The notes: a model not told the origin generated them from the sequence alone. 20,364 bases of DNA from UBA4486 sp041984885 (GCA_041984885.1 JBHIXH010000041.1:1-20364), one strand, 5' to 3'. Shown: positions 1 to 8,464, counted from the stretch's first letter. Made by a program: numbers and translations.

Positions 1-576
1 CCAGAGCTGGCACGCGGCAGTGGTAATGTCGCTGCGAACAAACCCAAGCACTTCCGTTGTCGCTTGCTCATAGCTGAGTTGTTTTGATTTAACCAGGCTG
101 AAAATCTGTTTTTCCTGCTCGGGTTGGTAGCAGGTAATCAAATAATCAGCTAACTGCGAGAGGGTAGCCGCCGTCGACAGGTCCTCTGTCGCATTTTCCT
201 TGTTCAGTGTCGCAATATTCAGAACTTGCTGATTACAGTGAAAAGCACGGGCGGCGGTAACATCAAGGAAATAACGACCTGCTGGCTGCAGGCTTTCCTC
301 CACCGTTGGCAGGTTTGTGACCAGGTGTAATGTCTGCGGTACACCTAATAAACGTATCGCGTGTGGCACCGACTGAATATTCGCGCGCTGACTCTTGCCG
401 GCTTGACGCAGCAAGGTCAGACTGAGTCCAGGATCATAGGTGCAGGCTTTTGCCAGGCGACTGACGTTGACGCTGGGGATTTCTTGCTGCCGCTCAAAAA
501 AATCTCTGCTTTGCCGAAAGATCGGCAGTGGCCGCTCAGCGTGAGATTTTAACCAGCTCTCTGCAGAATCAAGCAT
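1..576 (-). CDS. HDOD-domain protein, partial (C-terminus outside window)
   Basis: Translating back from an ATG at 576 gives 192 codons with no stop to the window edge, so the C-terminal part is missing. After a short N-terminal segment the protein shows an HDOD-like pattern: a core containing YDPGLSLTLLRQAG (about residues 47-60), then SVPHAIRLLGV (about 69-79). The spacing matches the D-P-x-L-x3-L-L...A-I-x-x-L-G pattern of HDOD domains. HDOD proteins resemble the HD phosphohydrolase fold without its metal ligands and usually act as signalling or regulatory scaffolds. I see no HD-GYP or other output domain in the visible part. No strong Shine-Dalgarno sequence precedes the ATG, so the start is moderately sure. 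It lies downstream of fdxA on the same strand with about a 108-base gap; co-transcription is possible but not shown. Confidence 0.72.
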   Translation of the reverse strand, partial: MLDSAESWLKSHAERPLPIFRQSRDFFERQQEIPSVNVSRLAKACTYDPGLSLTLLRQAGKSQRANIQSVPHAIRLLGVPQTLHLVTNLPTVEESLQPAGRYFLDVTAARAFHCNQQVLNIATLNKENATEDLSTAATLSQLADYLITCYQPEQEKQIFSLVKSKQLSYEQATTEVLGFVRSDITTAACQLW

Positions 577-635
577 TTAGATAAACCGAACCCGGGAAAG
601 AAACGTTTCTACCCTGATTATCGGCCAGGAGAGCG

Positions 636-654
636 GGCAGCTTTACCGGCTGCC
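636..654 (-). terminator. weak hairpin downstream of fdxA
   Basis: A perfect 6-bp inverted repeat (GGCAGC / GCTGCC, 7-base loop) lies about 30 bases past the fdxA stop. It is not followed by a T-run on the minus strand, so at best it is an imperfect terminator or a transcript-end stabiliser. Confidence 0.3.
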
Positions 655-684
655 GGGGCTAATTATCGGATTTTGAATGCCTTA

Positions 685-1008
685 CTAGCGTTCCAGGTGT
701 TCAAGCTTGCCCGGTTTGTCTTTCCATTCGTCGGCATCTTCGGGCGCGTCTTTCATTTCGTTGATCACCGGCCAGTCACGGGCCAGTTCAGCATTCAGTT
801 CGATGAAATTTTGCATGTTTTCCGGCACATCGTCCTCGGACATGATTGCTTCGACCGGGCATTCCGGTTCACACAGGGTACAGTCAATGCATTCATCCGG
901 ATCGATTACCAGCATGTTCGGACCTTCATGAAAACAGTCGACCGGACAGACTTCGACACAGTCGGTGTATTTACATTTAATACAGTTTTCGGTCACGACA
1001 AATGGCAT
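685..1008 (-). CDS. fdxA: 7Fe ferredoxin, FdxA type
   Basis: A 107-aa protein starting MPFVVTENCIKC. The cysteines fit a seven-iron ferredoxin: a first cluster region with CIKCKYTDC and VCPVDC, and a second with CIDCTLCEPECP, giving one [3Fe-4S] and one [4Fe-4S] cluster. The sequence closely follows the Azotobacter FdI/FdxA family in length, in the CVEVCPVDCFHEGPNML core and in the acidic C-terminal extension. It is expected to be a soluble low-potential electron carrier; the physiological partner cannot be read from this window. I chose the ATG at 1008 rather than an in-frame start five codons upstream because GGGGG at 1015-1019 sits six bases before it and the family begins MPFV. A promoter is visible at 1075-1102, so the gene is probably transcribed separately from the ABC exporter upstream. 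Confidence 0.96.
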   Translation of the reverse strand: MPFVVTENCIKCKYTDCVEVCPVDCFHEGPNMLVIDPDECIDCTLCEPECPVEAIMSEDDVPENMQNFIELNAELARDWPVINEMKDAPEDADEWKDKPGKLEHLER

Positions 1009-1074
1009 TGTTTTCCCCCGCAATTAATTAATTTACCGGCTCCATATTCAGCCCGCTGGGGCCAGTTGCGGCGT

Positions 1075-1102
1075 ATCATAGCGTGTTTGCCGACATCGAC
1101 AA
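1075..1102 (-). promoter_or_regulatory. sigma70-like promoter of fdxA
   Basis: On the minus strand, TTGTCG (1097-1102) and TATGAT (1075-1080) are separated by 16 bases: four of six and five of six consensus positions. It lies between the ABC ATPase stop and the fdxA start. Confidence 0.5.
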
Positions 1103-1121
1103 AGTGCCGATTGGTGAGGAA

Positions 1122-2057
1122 TTACGAGGTCTGGCTATCGCCCCTGACGAGCGCCAGGACACCATCGGATAATTGTTTGCCACGGTTGAATTTCAATACC
1201 GTTATGTTCGATTTTTGCAGGATTGCCAGTGCCTCCAGCTGCAACCTGTCCGGGTCAGTGCAATGGTATTCAATCACCAGCTGGCGTTCGTTAGCGGCCA
1301 GTTGAATACTGACCGCCCCGTTCAATGTGTGAATTTGTTCCAGTACGCTGGCAGGTACCGGTGAGGCCAGTTGCAGGCTGATATGTTTGTCCTGCCCTTT
1401 GAGTTCGGCAACGCTGCTGTTCACTACCAGTCTGCCCTTGTTAATGACGATGATCGATTTACAGATATCCTCCAGCTCGGCGAGATTATGCGAACTGATA
1501 CAGAAAGTAATGGTATCGGAACAGTTGATGATCATCTGTCTGACATCATCGGCCGCTGCCGGGTCCAGACCGGATGTCGGTTCATCCAGTAACACCAGTT
1601 CAGGATTTCCGAGGATTGCCTGTGCCAGCGCCACGCGCTTGCGCTGGCCAAAACTCAGTTGTTCCGGTTTACGATGAATTAAATCCGCGACGGCAAAATC
1701 ATTCACCACGCGCCGCACTTCATCGACTGCATCACGGGCAGCAAAGCCCTGTAACCGGGCAAACAGGTTTAATTGTTGTTCGACTTTGATCCCTTTTAAA
1801 AACGGAGCGTCCTGCGGCAGGATACCGATCTGTCCAACGTGATCGTGGTTCCCTTCCGGATCAGTTGAATAAGCTATCTTGCCTTTATCCGCGCTGAGAA
1901 AACCCGCGATCAGCGAGAATAACGTTGTCTTTCCGGCACCGTTTGGACCGACCAGACCAATTGGTTCGCCGGCATGAATCGACAAAGACAGATCATCGAC
2001 GGCAGCAATGCGACCATAACGCTTGGTCAGATTTTCCAGTTTTACAATTTCAGACAT
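1122..2057 (-). CDS. ABC transporter ATP-binding protein (exporter)
   Basis: A 311-aa ATPase with a complete ABC motif set: Walker A GPNGAGKTT (37-45), Q-loop near Q82, signature LSFGQ (134-138), Walker B LVLLDEP (154-160), D-loop SGLD and switch H190. About 100 residues follow the nucleotide-binding domain, as in many ABC-2 exporter ATPases; I do not recognise that tail. The start ATG at 2057 shares one base with the stop of the permease gene (TGATG), so the two are translationally coupled and should form a two-subunit membrane exporter. No substrate can be deduced. The ATPase family is DrrA/CcmA-like in general terms. Confidence 0.93.
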   Translation of the reverse strand: MSEIVKLENLTKRYGRIAAVDDLSLSIHAGEPIGLVGPNGAGKTTLFSLIAGFLSADKGKIAYSTDPEGNHDHVGQIGILPQDAPFLKGIKVEQQLNLFARLQGFAARDAVDEVRRVVNDFAVADLIHRKPEQLSFGQRKRVALAQAILGNPELVLLDEPTSGLDPAAADDVRQMIINCSDTITFCISSHNLAELEDICKSIIVINKGRLVVNSSVAELKGQDKHISLQLASPVPASVLEQIHTLNGAVSIQLAANERQLVIEYHCTDPDRLQLEALAILQKSNITVLKFNRGKQLSDGVLALVRGDSQTS

Positions 2058-2860
2058 CAGACGTTGCGTTGCCTGAAGATAAACCAGCCAATGGCCAGGT
2101 AAATGACGGTGAAGGCAAGCAACCCTGCCAGGTTGACTATCAGTTCGTTCGAGCCCACATCGTACAACGAGGGTTTCAGAACATTTGGCAAAAGATAGGC
2201 GATTGGCGGGAAGTCATCATCGAGCCAGCGACTGGCTACCAGCATAACTATATATAACACCCCGCCGCATAATAAAGCCGATAACGCCCCCAACATGTAT
2301 GCCGAGATGATCGCGATAAACGCGATCAGTGGCAGACTGTAGATCAGTAACACGATATAAATTTTCATCGCATACGTAATCGTTGCCGAAGGTGTGAATT
2401 GATCGATCTGCAATGACAACACGGCCATGCCGATGACCAGGATAAACAGACTGACACCCACCAGTATGCAGCTTCCCAGATAACGGGAAAGATATAACTC
2501 AATTCGGGTGCAGCGGGTGAGTAAAAACCGAAATGAATAACGACCGGCATCTCCGGCCAGTTGATTATGACCAGCCAGGATACAAAACAGGGGTAACGTA
2601 ATTAATCCTAGAAACAGGCAAAGAGAAAGTACCGGGGGATTATCGATAAACATGATCTGCATTATCTCGACGGATAACAACCGGGAAGTGACAAAGTTGC
2701 CAAATTGACTGGTTATAAAATCAGCTCCGCCATCCTTGATTACCCTGCTAATTGCCAGCCAGTACAACAGGAATGGCAGGAGAAACATCAACCCTTTAAC
2801 ACGCAGTGAATTGTGACGCAGATCAAACAGCGTCAGGATAAATATTCTGTTTAAGTTCAT
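2057..2860 (-). CDS. ABC-2 type transporter permease
   Basis: A 267-aa integral membrane protein with about six hydrophobic segments: one near residues 25-42, a long hydrophobic stretch in the PVLSLCLFLGLITLPLF region, and four more to the end. It is the membrane partner of the ATPase encoded next. I placed the start at the ATG at 2860 (MNLNRIF); a TTG one codon upstream is possible but less likely. It begins about 18 bases after the mutS stop, so mutS read-through may contribute to its expression. Substrate unknown. Confidence 0.85.
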   Translation of the reverse strand: MNLNRIFILTLFDLRHNSLRVKGLMFLLPFLLYWLAISRVIKDGGADFITSQFGNFVTSRLLSVEIMQIMFIDNPPVLSLCLFLGLITLPLFCILAGHNQLAGDAGRYSFRFLLTRCTRIELYLSRYLGSCILVGVSLFILVIGMAVLSLQIDQFTPSATITYAMKIYIVLLIYSLPLIAFIAIISAYMLGALSALLCGGVLYIVMLVASRWLDDDFPPIAYLLPNVLKPSLYDVGSNELIVNLAGLLAFTVIYLAIGWFIFRQRNV

Positions 2861-2878
2861 CAAAAAGCGAGCCGACGA

Positions 2879-5440
2879 CTAGTCGTTATCGATCAATGAC
2901 TGCAGGTGGTATATCGAATCCAGTGCCTGTTTCGGTGTCATGTTGTCCGGCTGTAACGCCTGCACCGCAGATTTCAATGGATCCGGTCGGGTAAACAGAT
3001 CGGTTTGTGCGCAAGTCTCTGTCTGAACGGGTACGTCTTTTTCCATTTGTTCGAGTTTTATTCGGGCAGAATTCAGTACTTCAACGGGCACACCCGCGAG
3101 TTCTGCAACCTGTAAGCCATAACTTTGACTCGCTGAGCCGGCTTTTACCCGGTACATGAATACAATCTTTTCCTGGTGTTCCACCACTTCCATACTGACA
3201 TTGGCGACGTTCGCTATTGTATTGGCGAGCGCAGTCAGTTCCTGGTAGTGCGTCGCAAATAATGTCAGCGCCCCGGATAGTGTTGCCAGGTTTTCGGCAC
3301 TGGCCCAGGCCAGTGCAAGACCATCATAGGTGCTGGTGCCGCGGCCGACTTCGTCCATTAGCACGAGACTGTTACGGGTTGCGTTATGCAGGATAAACGC
3401 CGTCTCGGTCATCTCGACCATAAACGTGGATTTGCCGGAGGCCAGATCATCACTGGCACCGATGCGGGTAAAGATGCGATCAATGTTACCTATCTCGGCG
3501 CTGTCGGCCGGTACAAAACAACCGATGTGGGCAAGGATCACGATGAGAGCATTTTGTCGCATGAACGTGGATTTACCACCCATGTTCGGGCCGGTAATGA
3601 TCAACATCGAACAGTCTTCGCTCATGTCAAGATCATTACCGATAAATGTTTTCGACTGTACCTGTTCAATTACCGGATGTCGGCCATTGACAATACTCAG
3701 ACCGATGCCGTCATGCAGGCTCGGTTTGTTCAGGTTAAGTGACTCGGCGCGCTCACTGAAACATAGCAACAGGTCAAGCCGGGCGAGCAAGGCTGCAGTT
3801 TGTTGTAACGCACCGGTCTTGTCGCCCAGCTTTGCCAATAATTCTGCATACAACTGTTTCTCAAGTGCCAGTGCCCTGTCTCGTGCCCCCAGCACCTTGT
3901 CTTCCAGTTGTTTCAATTCGGGTGTAATAAAGCGCTCAGTCGCTTTCAGAGTTTGTCTGCGTTGATAGTCATCCGGACAGGCATGACTTTGTGCCCGGCT
4001 TGTCTCGATATAAAAACCATGTACCCGGTTGTAGCCAACCTTAAGCGTATGTATGCCGGTACGTTTGCGTTCCCTCAGTTCAAGTTGTTGTAAATAATCA
4101 TTTGAGTGTTCGCTCAATGCGCGCAGTTCATCCAGTCTGTCATCGTAGCCATGTTCAATGACACCGCCATCGCGAATCGTTTGCGGTGGCGCATCGATAA
4201 TTGCCTTCGATAACAATTCAACAACTTCGCCCTGATCCGGCAACTCATCATGTATCTGTCGCAGTCCCGGGCTATCAAAAGATGTCAGTAACACCTTTAT
4301 ATCGGGCACAACCGACAGGCTGTCGCGCAGTGTCGCCAGGTCCCGTGGACGGGCTGTGTTTAAGGCGATACGTGAGCTAATGCGTTCGATATCACCGATT
4401 TGTTCCATTACCTCGATAAAATCGATAAAACGACGGTCATGCAGCAGGCACTCGACTGCATCATAACGGACGCGTAACTCATTGTGATCGCGTAGCGGAT
4501 GGTTCAGCCAGCGTGATAGTAATCGACTACCCATGGCCGTGCGCGTGGTGTCGATAACATTTTTTAATGTGTGTTGATTATTTGTGTTCGACGATCGGGT
4601 CAATTCCAGGTGTGCCCGACAGTTCGTATCCATCCGGATGAAATCACTGTCTTGTTGTATGCCCGGTGGTTGCAGGTGCGGTAACACGTTTTGTTGTGTG
4701 TGCATGGCATAATCAAGCAATGCCCCGGCGGCGCAGATAGCCAGATCCAGGTCGGCGCAGTCAAATACCGACAGGTCATTAACAGAATATTGTTTTTGCA
4801 GGCGGGCAATGGCGGCAGCGTGATCAAACTTCCAGGCTTCGCAGTGGGTGAGTTTGAATGACTGCCGTAACGACCCGGTAAACGACTGCGTTTCAATACA
4901 AAGCAACTCGGACGGATTCAATCTACCCAGTTCCGAGTGCAGATCGGTTTCATCGTTACACTCAAGTAAATGAAACCGGCCACTGGCCAAATCGAGAATG
5001 GCAAGACCAAACCGTTTGCGGGATTCATAAACACTGGCGAGCAGGTTGTCTTCCCGGTCCTGTAACAGGGCTTCATCCGTCACCGTGCCCGGTGTAAGAA
5101 TACGGGCAACCTTGCGCTCAACCGGACCCTTCGTCGTCGCCGGATCGCCGACCTGCTCACAGATCACGACGGACTCGCCAAGTTTGATCAGTTTGGCCAG
5201 GTAACTGTCGGCCGCGTGATAGGGTACGCCGGCCATCGGGATGGGTTCACCGGCTGACTTGCCGCGTTGCGTCAGTGTAATATCAAGCAGTCGAGCGACC
5301 TTGCGAGCATCATCGTAAAACAACTCGTAGAAGTCACCCATGCGAAAAAACAGCAGCGTATCCGGGTATGTTTCCTTGAAAGAGAGGTACTGCCGCATCA
5401 CCGGGGTGTGCTGGTTTGCGGATTGAACTGCCTGCGACAT
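2879..5440 (-). CDS. mutS: DNA mismatch repair protein MutS
   Basis: An 853-aa protein, the same length as the E. coli protein. The mismatch-wedging Phe-x-Glu motif is present (F37-Y-E39). The C-terminal ATPase has Walker A GPNMGGKST (617-625), the signature region with STFMVEMTET (671-680), Walker B LVLMDEVGRGT (692-702) and H731 in ATHYQEL. QTDLF at 812-816 matches the beta-clamp binding consensus, and the last about 20 residues look like the tetramerisation helix. MutS recognises mismatches and small loops and, with ATP, recruits MutL. The gene reads through without frameshift and appears functional. No clear Shine-Dalgarno sequence precedes the ATG at 5440. It is divergent from the phosphatase/kinase pair. 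Confidence 0.98.
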   Translation of the reverse strand: MSQAVQSANQHTPVMRQYLSFKETYPDTLLFFRMGDFYELFYDDARKVARLLDITLTQRGKSAGEPIPMAGVPYHAADSYLAKLIKLGESVVICEQVGDPATTKGPVERKVARILTPGTVTDEALLQDREDNLLASVYESRKRFGLAILDLASGRFHLLECNDETDLHSELGRLNPSELLCIETQSFTGSLRQSFKLTHCEAWKFDHAAAIARLQKQYSVNDLSVFDCADLDLAICAAGALLDYAMHTQQNVLPHLQPPGIQQDSDFIRMDTNCRAHLELTRSSNTNNQHTLKNVIDTTRTAMGSRLLSRWLNHPLRDHNELRVRYDAVECLLHDRRFIDFIEVMEQIGDIERISSRIALNTARPRDLATLRDSLSVVPDIKVLLTSFDSPGLRQIHDELPDQGEVVELLSKAIIDAPPQTIRDGGVIEHGYDDRLDELRALSEHSNDYLQQLELRERKRTGIHTLKVGYNRVHGFYIETSRAQSHACPDDYQRRQTLKATERFITPELKQLEDKVLGARDRALALEKQLYAELLAKLGDKTGALQQTAALLARLDLLLCFSERAESLNLNKPSLHDGIGLSIVNGRHPVIEQVQSKTFIGNDLDMSEDCSMLIITGPNMGGKSTFMRQNALIVILAHIGCFVPADSAEIGNIDRIFTRIGASDDLASGKSTFMVEMTETAFILHNATRNSLVLMDEVGRGTSTYDGLALAWASAENLATLSGALTLFATHYQELTALANTIANVANVSMEVVEHQEKIVFMYRVKAGSASQSYGLQVAELAGVPVEVLNSARIKLEQMEKDVPVQTETCAQTDLFTRPDPLKSAVQALQPDNMTPKQALDSIYHLQSLIDND

Positions 5441-5579
5441 GGACGCTTATGGTAACGGATGAGCGGTCATATCTCTATAATCTATTCCCGTCATTTTCAA
5501 AATTTTGTATGCCCGGATCGCCAGATGCGCGATAATTTAATGAATAAAAAGAACGTCTTGAACGTGAGTGACGGCTAAT
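5441..5579. promoter_or_regulatory. divergent intergenic region, mutS / PP2C
   Basis: This AT-rich 139-base spacer must hold promoters for both directions. For mutS (minus strand) TTGAAA (5495-5500) and TATAGA (5474-5479) are visible, but with a short 15-base spacer. For the plus strand GATAAT and TTTAAT occur at about 5531-5541 without a matching -35 at normal distance. Promoter positions are therefore only suggestions. Confidence 0.3.
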
Positions 5580-6392
5580 ATGTCAGAGACCAATCTGGAC
5601 TTCGTCTGTGTCAAGCAGGACATGACGACGGTTTTTTCCGCCGAGAGCAATGCGGGACGGGTGTGCGCGTTCTCTCACCGCAGTCCTGACAAGCAGACGT
5701 TGAACGAGGATTCAATCGCCATCGTTGAACTGGCCGCCACGCACGTGGTGTGTATCGTTGCCGATGGCCTGGGCGGACAACCGGACGGCGATCAGGCATC
5801 GGCAAAAACCGTGAAAATTCTGGTCAATGATTTGAAAAATCAGCGTGGTTCCGGCCTGGATTCAATTACATTAATTGTCGGTGCTATCGAACGTGCCAAT
5901 GCCCGACTGCTGGATATTTCCAGTGGATCGGCCACCACACTGGCCATCGCCGAGATCGACAACGCCCAGGTGCGTACCTACCACGTCGGTGACTCGTCGG
6001 TATTAATGACCGGGCAACGGGGTAAAATCAAACTTGAGACAATTGCGCATTCGCCGGTTGGCTATGCGGTTGAGGCGGGTGTGCTGGATGAACAGGAAAG
6101 CCTGCATCATGATGAAAGGCATCTCGTATCCAACGTGGTGGGTTCTGCCGAGATGCATATCTCTATCGGCACCACCCTGCAGATGCAGACGCATGACACC
6201 TTGCTGATCGCCAGTGATGGCGTTTTTGATAATCTACAAAAAGATGAAATCATCGAGACGATTCGCAAGGGCAGGTTACCCGACTGTGCCGAGTTACTGA
6301 AGGATCAGACTTGCAGGCGTATGACTGACCAGCATGATCCATGGAAACCGGATGATTACAGCTTTATCCTGTATCGTAGCCACAGGGTCTAG
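5580..6392 (+). CDS. PP2C-family Ser/Thr protein phosphatase
   Basis: A 270-aa soluble protein with the PP2C (PPM) metal-dependent phosphatase motifs in order: NED with D44, ADGLGG with D62 (61-66), VGDS (136-139), ASDGVFDN with D213 (211-218) and a final acidic DDYSF near 258-262. The aspartates that hold the two catalytic metals are all present, so it should be active on phosphoserine or phosphothreonine. There is no transmembrane segment or extra sensor domain. The ATG at 5580 is preferred; a GTG at 5568 would add four residues, and neither has a strong ribosome-binding site. Its stop is 6 bases before the kinase ATG, so the two form an opposing kinase/phosphatase pair. In T6SS loci a similar pair (PppA/PpkA) works with an FHA protein; here the nearby FHA protein is CpaF. 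Confidence 0.9.
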   Translation: MSETNLDFVCVKQDMTTVFSAESNAGRVCAFSHRSPDKQTLNEDSIAIVELAATHVVCIVADGLGGQPDGDQASAKTVKILVNDLKNQRGSGLDSITLIVGAIERANARLLDISSGSATTLAIAEIDNAQVRTYHVGDSSVLMTGQRGKIKLETIAHSPVGYAVEAGVLDEQESLHHDERHLVSNVVGSAEMHISIGTTLQMQTHDTLLIASDGVFDNLQKDEIIETIRKGRLPDCAELLKDQTCRRMTDQHDPWKPDDYSFILYRSHRV

Positions 6393-6398
6393 GAAGTC

Positions 6399-7124
6399 AT
6401 GGGACAACTAAACCAGGTCGATGAATTCAATCTGCAACCGGGTCGATTAATCTCGCGCAAGTATCAGATCGTGCAACAGCTGGGGCAGGGCTGGGAAGGC
6501 GAGGTTTACATGATTATCGAGCGCACAACCGGTATAGAACGTGCGGCGAAAATTTTTTATCCCCAAAGAAACGTCTCGGACAAGACGGCGACGCAATATG
6601 CACGCAAGCTACACCGGTTAAGACACTGCCCGGTGATCATTCAGTATCACACACGCGAAGAAATGGTGTTTCGAAGAACCCCGGTGACGGTGTTAATTTC
6701 GGAATATGTCGAAGGGGAAAAGTTATCCGAATACCTGGCCCGGCAACGGGGCAAACGCCTGGGTTCGTTTGAAGCGGTACATTTGTTGTACTCACTCGTA
6801 TGTGGCATAGAACAGATCCACAACGAACGTGAATATCACGGTGACCTGCATACAGACAATATTATTGTGAATCACCTGGGGCTGGGCTTCGATCTTAAGT
6901 TAATTGATTTCTATCACTGGTCGAGTCCGAAGCATGAAAACATGCAGACGGATATTACCGATATGATCCGGGTGTTTTACGATGTGCTTGGCGGGCAGAA
7001 ACATTACGCGCGACATAATGCCACGATCAAATCGATCTGTTGCGGATTGAAGTCGGGCCTGATCCTGAAAAAATTTCCAACAGCCACCCGCTTGAAGCAG
7101 CACCTGGAATCGCTTGAGTGGTAA
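6399..7124 (+). CDS. small atypical Ser/Thr protein kinase
   Basis: A 241-aa protein consisting of little more than a kinase domain. The glycine loop LGQGWEGEVY (28-37), the ATP lysine K51 in AAKIF, catalytic loop HGDLHTDN (147-154, D149 and N154) and metal-binding D170 in LIDFY are all present. Unusual points: HGD replaces HRD, DFY replaces DFG, a Lys (K70) appears where the alpha-C Glu is expected, and only about 15 residues separate DFY from the alpha-F region (TDITDMIRVFYDVLGG), so the activation segment is very short with no APE motif. No transmembrane or sensor domain is present. AGGAAG overlapping the phosphatase stop serves as ribosome-binding site. Activity is likely but not certain. 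The gene ends 7 bases from the end of the convergent Tad operon. Confidence 0.85.
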   Translation: MGQLNQVDEFNLQPGRLISRKYQIVQQLGQGWEGEVYMIIERTTGIERAAKIFYPQRNVSDKTATQYARKLHRLRHCPVIIQYHTREEMVFRRTPVTVLISEYVEGEKLSEYLARQRGKRLGSFEAVHLLYSLVCGIEQIHNEREYHGDLHTDNIIVNHLGLGFDLKLIDFYHWSSPKHENMQTDITDMIRVFYDVLGGQKHYARHNATIKSICCGLKSGLILKKFPTATRLKQHLESLEW

Positions 7125-7131
7125 CCCCGGC

Positions 7132-7923
7132 TCAGGGCTGTTTCGATGAACTCAACGTGAAGTAACCGGTGTTCAGCATGGGCGCGAATGTTCTGAGCGT
7201 GGTGACCGCCCCGGGAGAGAACGTCATGTTCTTGGCAGCCTGGCTGGCCGGTGATTGCATGCGCATGATGCTATGGGCATGTAATGGAAAGCGACGATTA
7301 TCAAAACAACTGCGCTCAAATGTGCCCGCGTTGCTCCAGGCCCCGCGGCATTCACTACAGCCGGCATTATCCTGTTCACGTGTCATCAGGATGGCCAGCA
7401 GACGGTCAATATATGGCACGATCATGCGGTGGCAATAGCTGACCCGGATCTGGAGCAGGTTTGCATCCTGGATGTTGACATTCAGGCCGGCCGGCACATC
7501 CGGATCGCGATACATCAGGTTGTCATTCGGAATCACCAGGTCGCCATCAATACTCAGCCCAAACTCGTTAAACGCATCGTCGGAAGGATTCAGCACCTGT
7601 ACCCAGAGAAAGCCGTTCTCGATCTCCTGTCTGACCTGGTCCCGCGCCCAGAACAGGTCGCCCTCGTTTGTGCCCATCACTGCATTACGTGTGTACAACG
7701 CAGCGAGGTTACGCATTAACGCGTATTCCATCATGATGCGGTTTGCATTACTGAATGAACCGGAACGTGCAGCCTGAAAGGTTGCATAGTTCAGTGTGAT
7801 CTTGGCCCTGTAGAGCAGGGCAAACTGCATGCTGCCAAACACCAGCATCAGGATGATCGGCGTGACAATAATGAACTCTGTCGCGCTTTGACCACGTTGT
7901 CGATTCAGTAATCGCGTCAACAT
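7132..7923 (-). CDS. tadE: TadE-like pseudopilin, last gene of the Tad operon
   Basis: 263 aa. The N-terminus has a short basic leader ending RQRG, then QSATEFIIVTPIILMLVFG: a prepilin-peptidase site with cleavage after G11 and Glu at mature position +5, followed by a single hydrophobic helix. This fits TadE-family pseudopilins, membrane-anchored proteins of Flp pilus assembly. Four cysteines (C164, C189, C192, C206) lie in the periplasmic part and could form disulfides. The C-terminal HSIMRMQSP resembles the common end of TadE proteins. It follows the TPR lipoprotein gene after a 55-base gap in which I see no strong Shine-Dalgarno sequence. Confidence 0.85.
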   Translation of the reverse strand: MLTRLLNRQRGQSATEFIIVTPIILMLVFGSMQFALLYRAKITLNYATFQAARSGSFSNANRIMMEYALMRNLAALYTRNAVMGTNEGDLFWARDQVRQEIENGFLWVQVLNPSDDAFNEFGLSIDGDLVIPNDNLMYRDPDVPAGLNVNIQDANLLQIRVSYCHRMIVPYIDRLLAILMTREQDNAGCSECRGAWSNAGTFERSCFDNRRFPLHAHSIMRMQSPASQAAKNMTFSPGAVTTLRTFAPMLNTGYFTLSSSKQP

Positions 7924-7978
7924 AGGTTCAGGCTAGCACTCTCTCTGGATTTTATCTGTGATTTTTGTCAGCATTTGC

Positions 7979-8464
7979 CTACTCGTCGTCTGCGGCCGAG
8001 ACACCGAAACCTTTTTCCATGATCTGTGACATCGCATTGACGACAAACCCGGCGCGCCGGTTCAGCGGATCACCGGGTTCCGAGTATTGTTGCAGCTGCA
8101 GAAACGTGTTCGTTGCCTGTTTCAATTGCACAATGCCCAGGTTGTGCCAGGTTTTACTGCTGTCCGGGTTGCGGGCCAGCGATTCCTGGTATGCCTGGAT
8201 CGCCTCGTTCGGCCGGTTCAGCCGGGTATAGACATTGCCGAGACGAAACCACGGCTCCGGGTCGCGCGGGAGTTGCTCGGTGAGGGCCAGATAATGCTGT
8301 TCGGCATTGATCCAGTTGCCAGCATCATAAGCGAGTTTCGCCCGTTGCTGTGTTGTGGCGACATCCTTGAGGTCAGCGGTTTCAGAGGGGCGTGTATTCA
8401 GGTTGTTACAACCCGAGCATACAACCGCGGTGACAAGTAGCAGGACTTTCATTCGGTTAGACAT
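7979..8464 (-). CDS. tadD: TPR lipoprotein, TadD-like
   Basis: 161 aa. A short hydrophobic N-terminus ends in a lipobox (VVCSGC; lipidated Cys about residue 19), so it is probably an outer-membrane lipoprotein. At least two TPR-like units follow (ALTEQLPRDPEPWFRLGNVY and YQESLARNPDSSKTWHNLGI regions). TadD in Tad systems is a TPR lipoprotein thought to act in assembly or outer-membrane placement of the secretin, comparable with pilotins. Its ATG at 8464 overlaps the DUF192 stop (TGATG). An in-frame ATG at 8452 would give MKVLLL and an equally good signal peptide. It is shorter than many TadD proteins. Confidence 0.8.
   Translation of the reverse strand: MSNRMKVLLLVTAVVCSGCNNLNTRPSETADLKDVATTQQRAKLAYDAGNWINAEQHYLALTEQLPRDPEPWFRLGNVYTRLNRPNEAIQAYQESLARNPDSSKTWHNLGIVQLKQATNTFLQLQQYSEPGDPLNRRAGFVVNAMSQIMEKGFGVSAADDE

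Noticed and set aside
673..1305. 210-aa open frame on the plus strand
   Set aside because: It is antisense to fdxA and the ABC ATPase end and shows no domain; fdxA with its cysteine motifs is clearly the gene.
2875..2886. 12-bp palindrome ACGACTAGTCGT over the mutS stop
   Set aside because: It has no loop or T-run, no nearby promoter and probably arises by chance.
5580..7124. Type VI secretion kinase/phosphatase module
   Set aside because: No other type VI gene is present; the kinase has no transmembrane or periplasmic part, and the only nearby secretion system is Tad.
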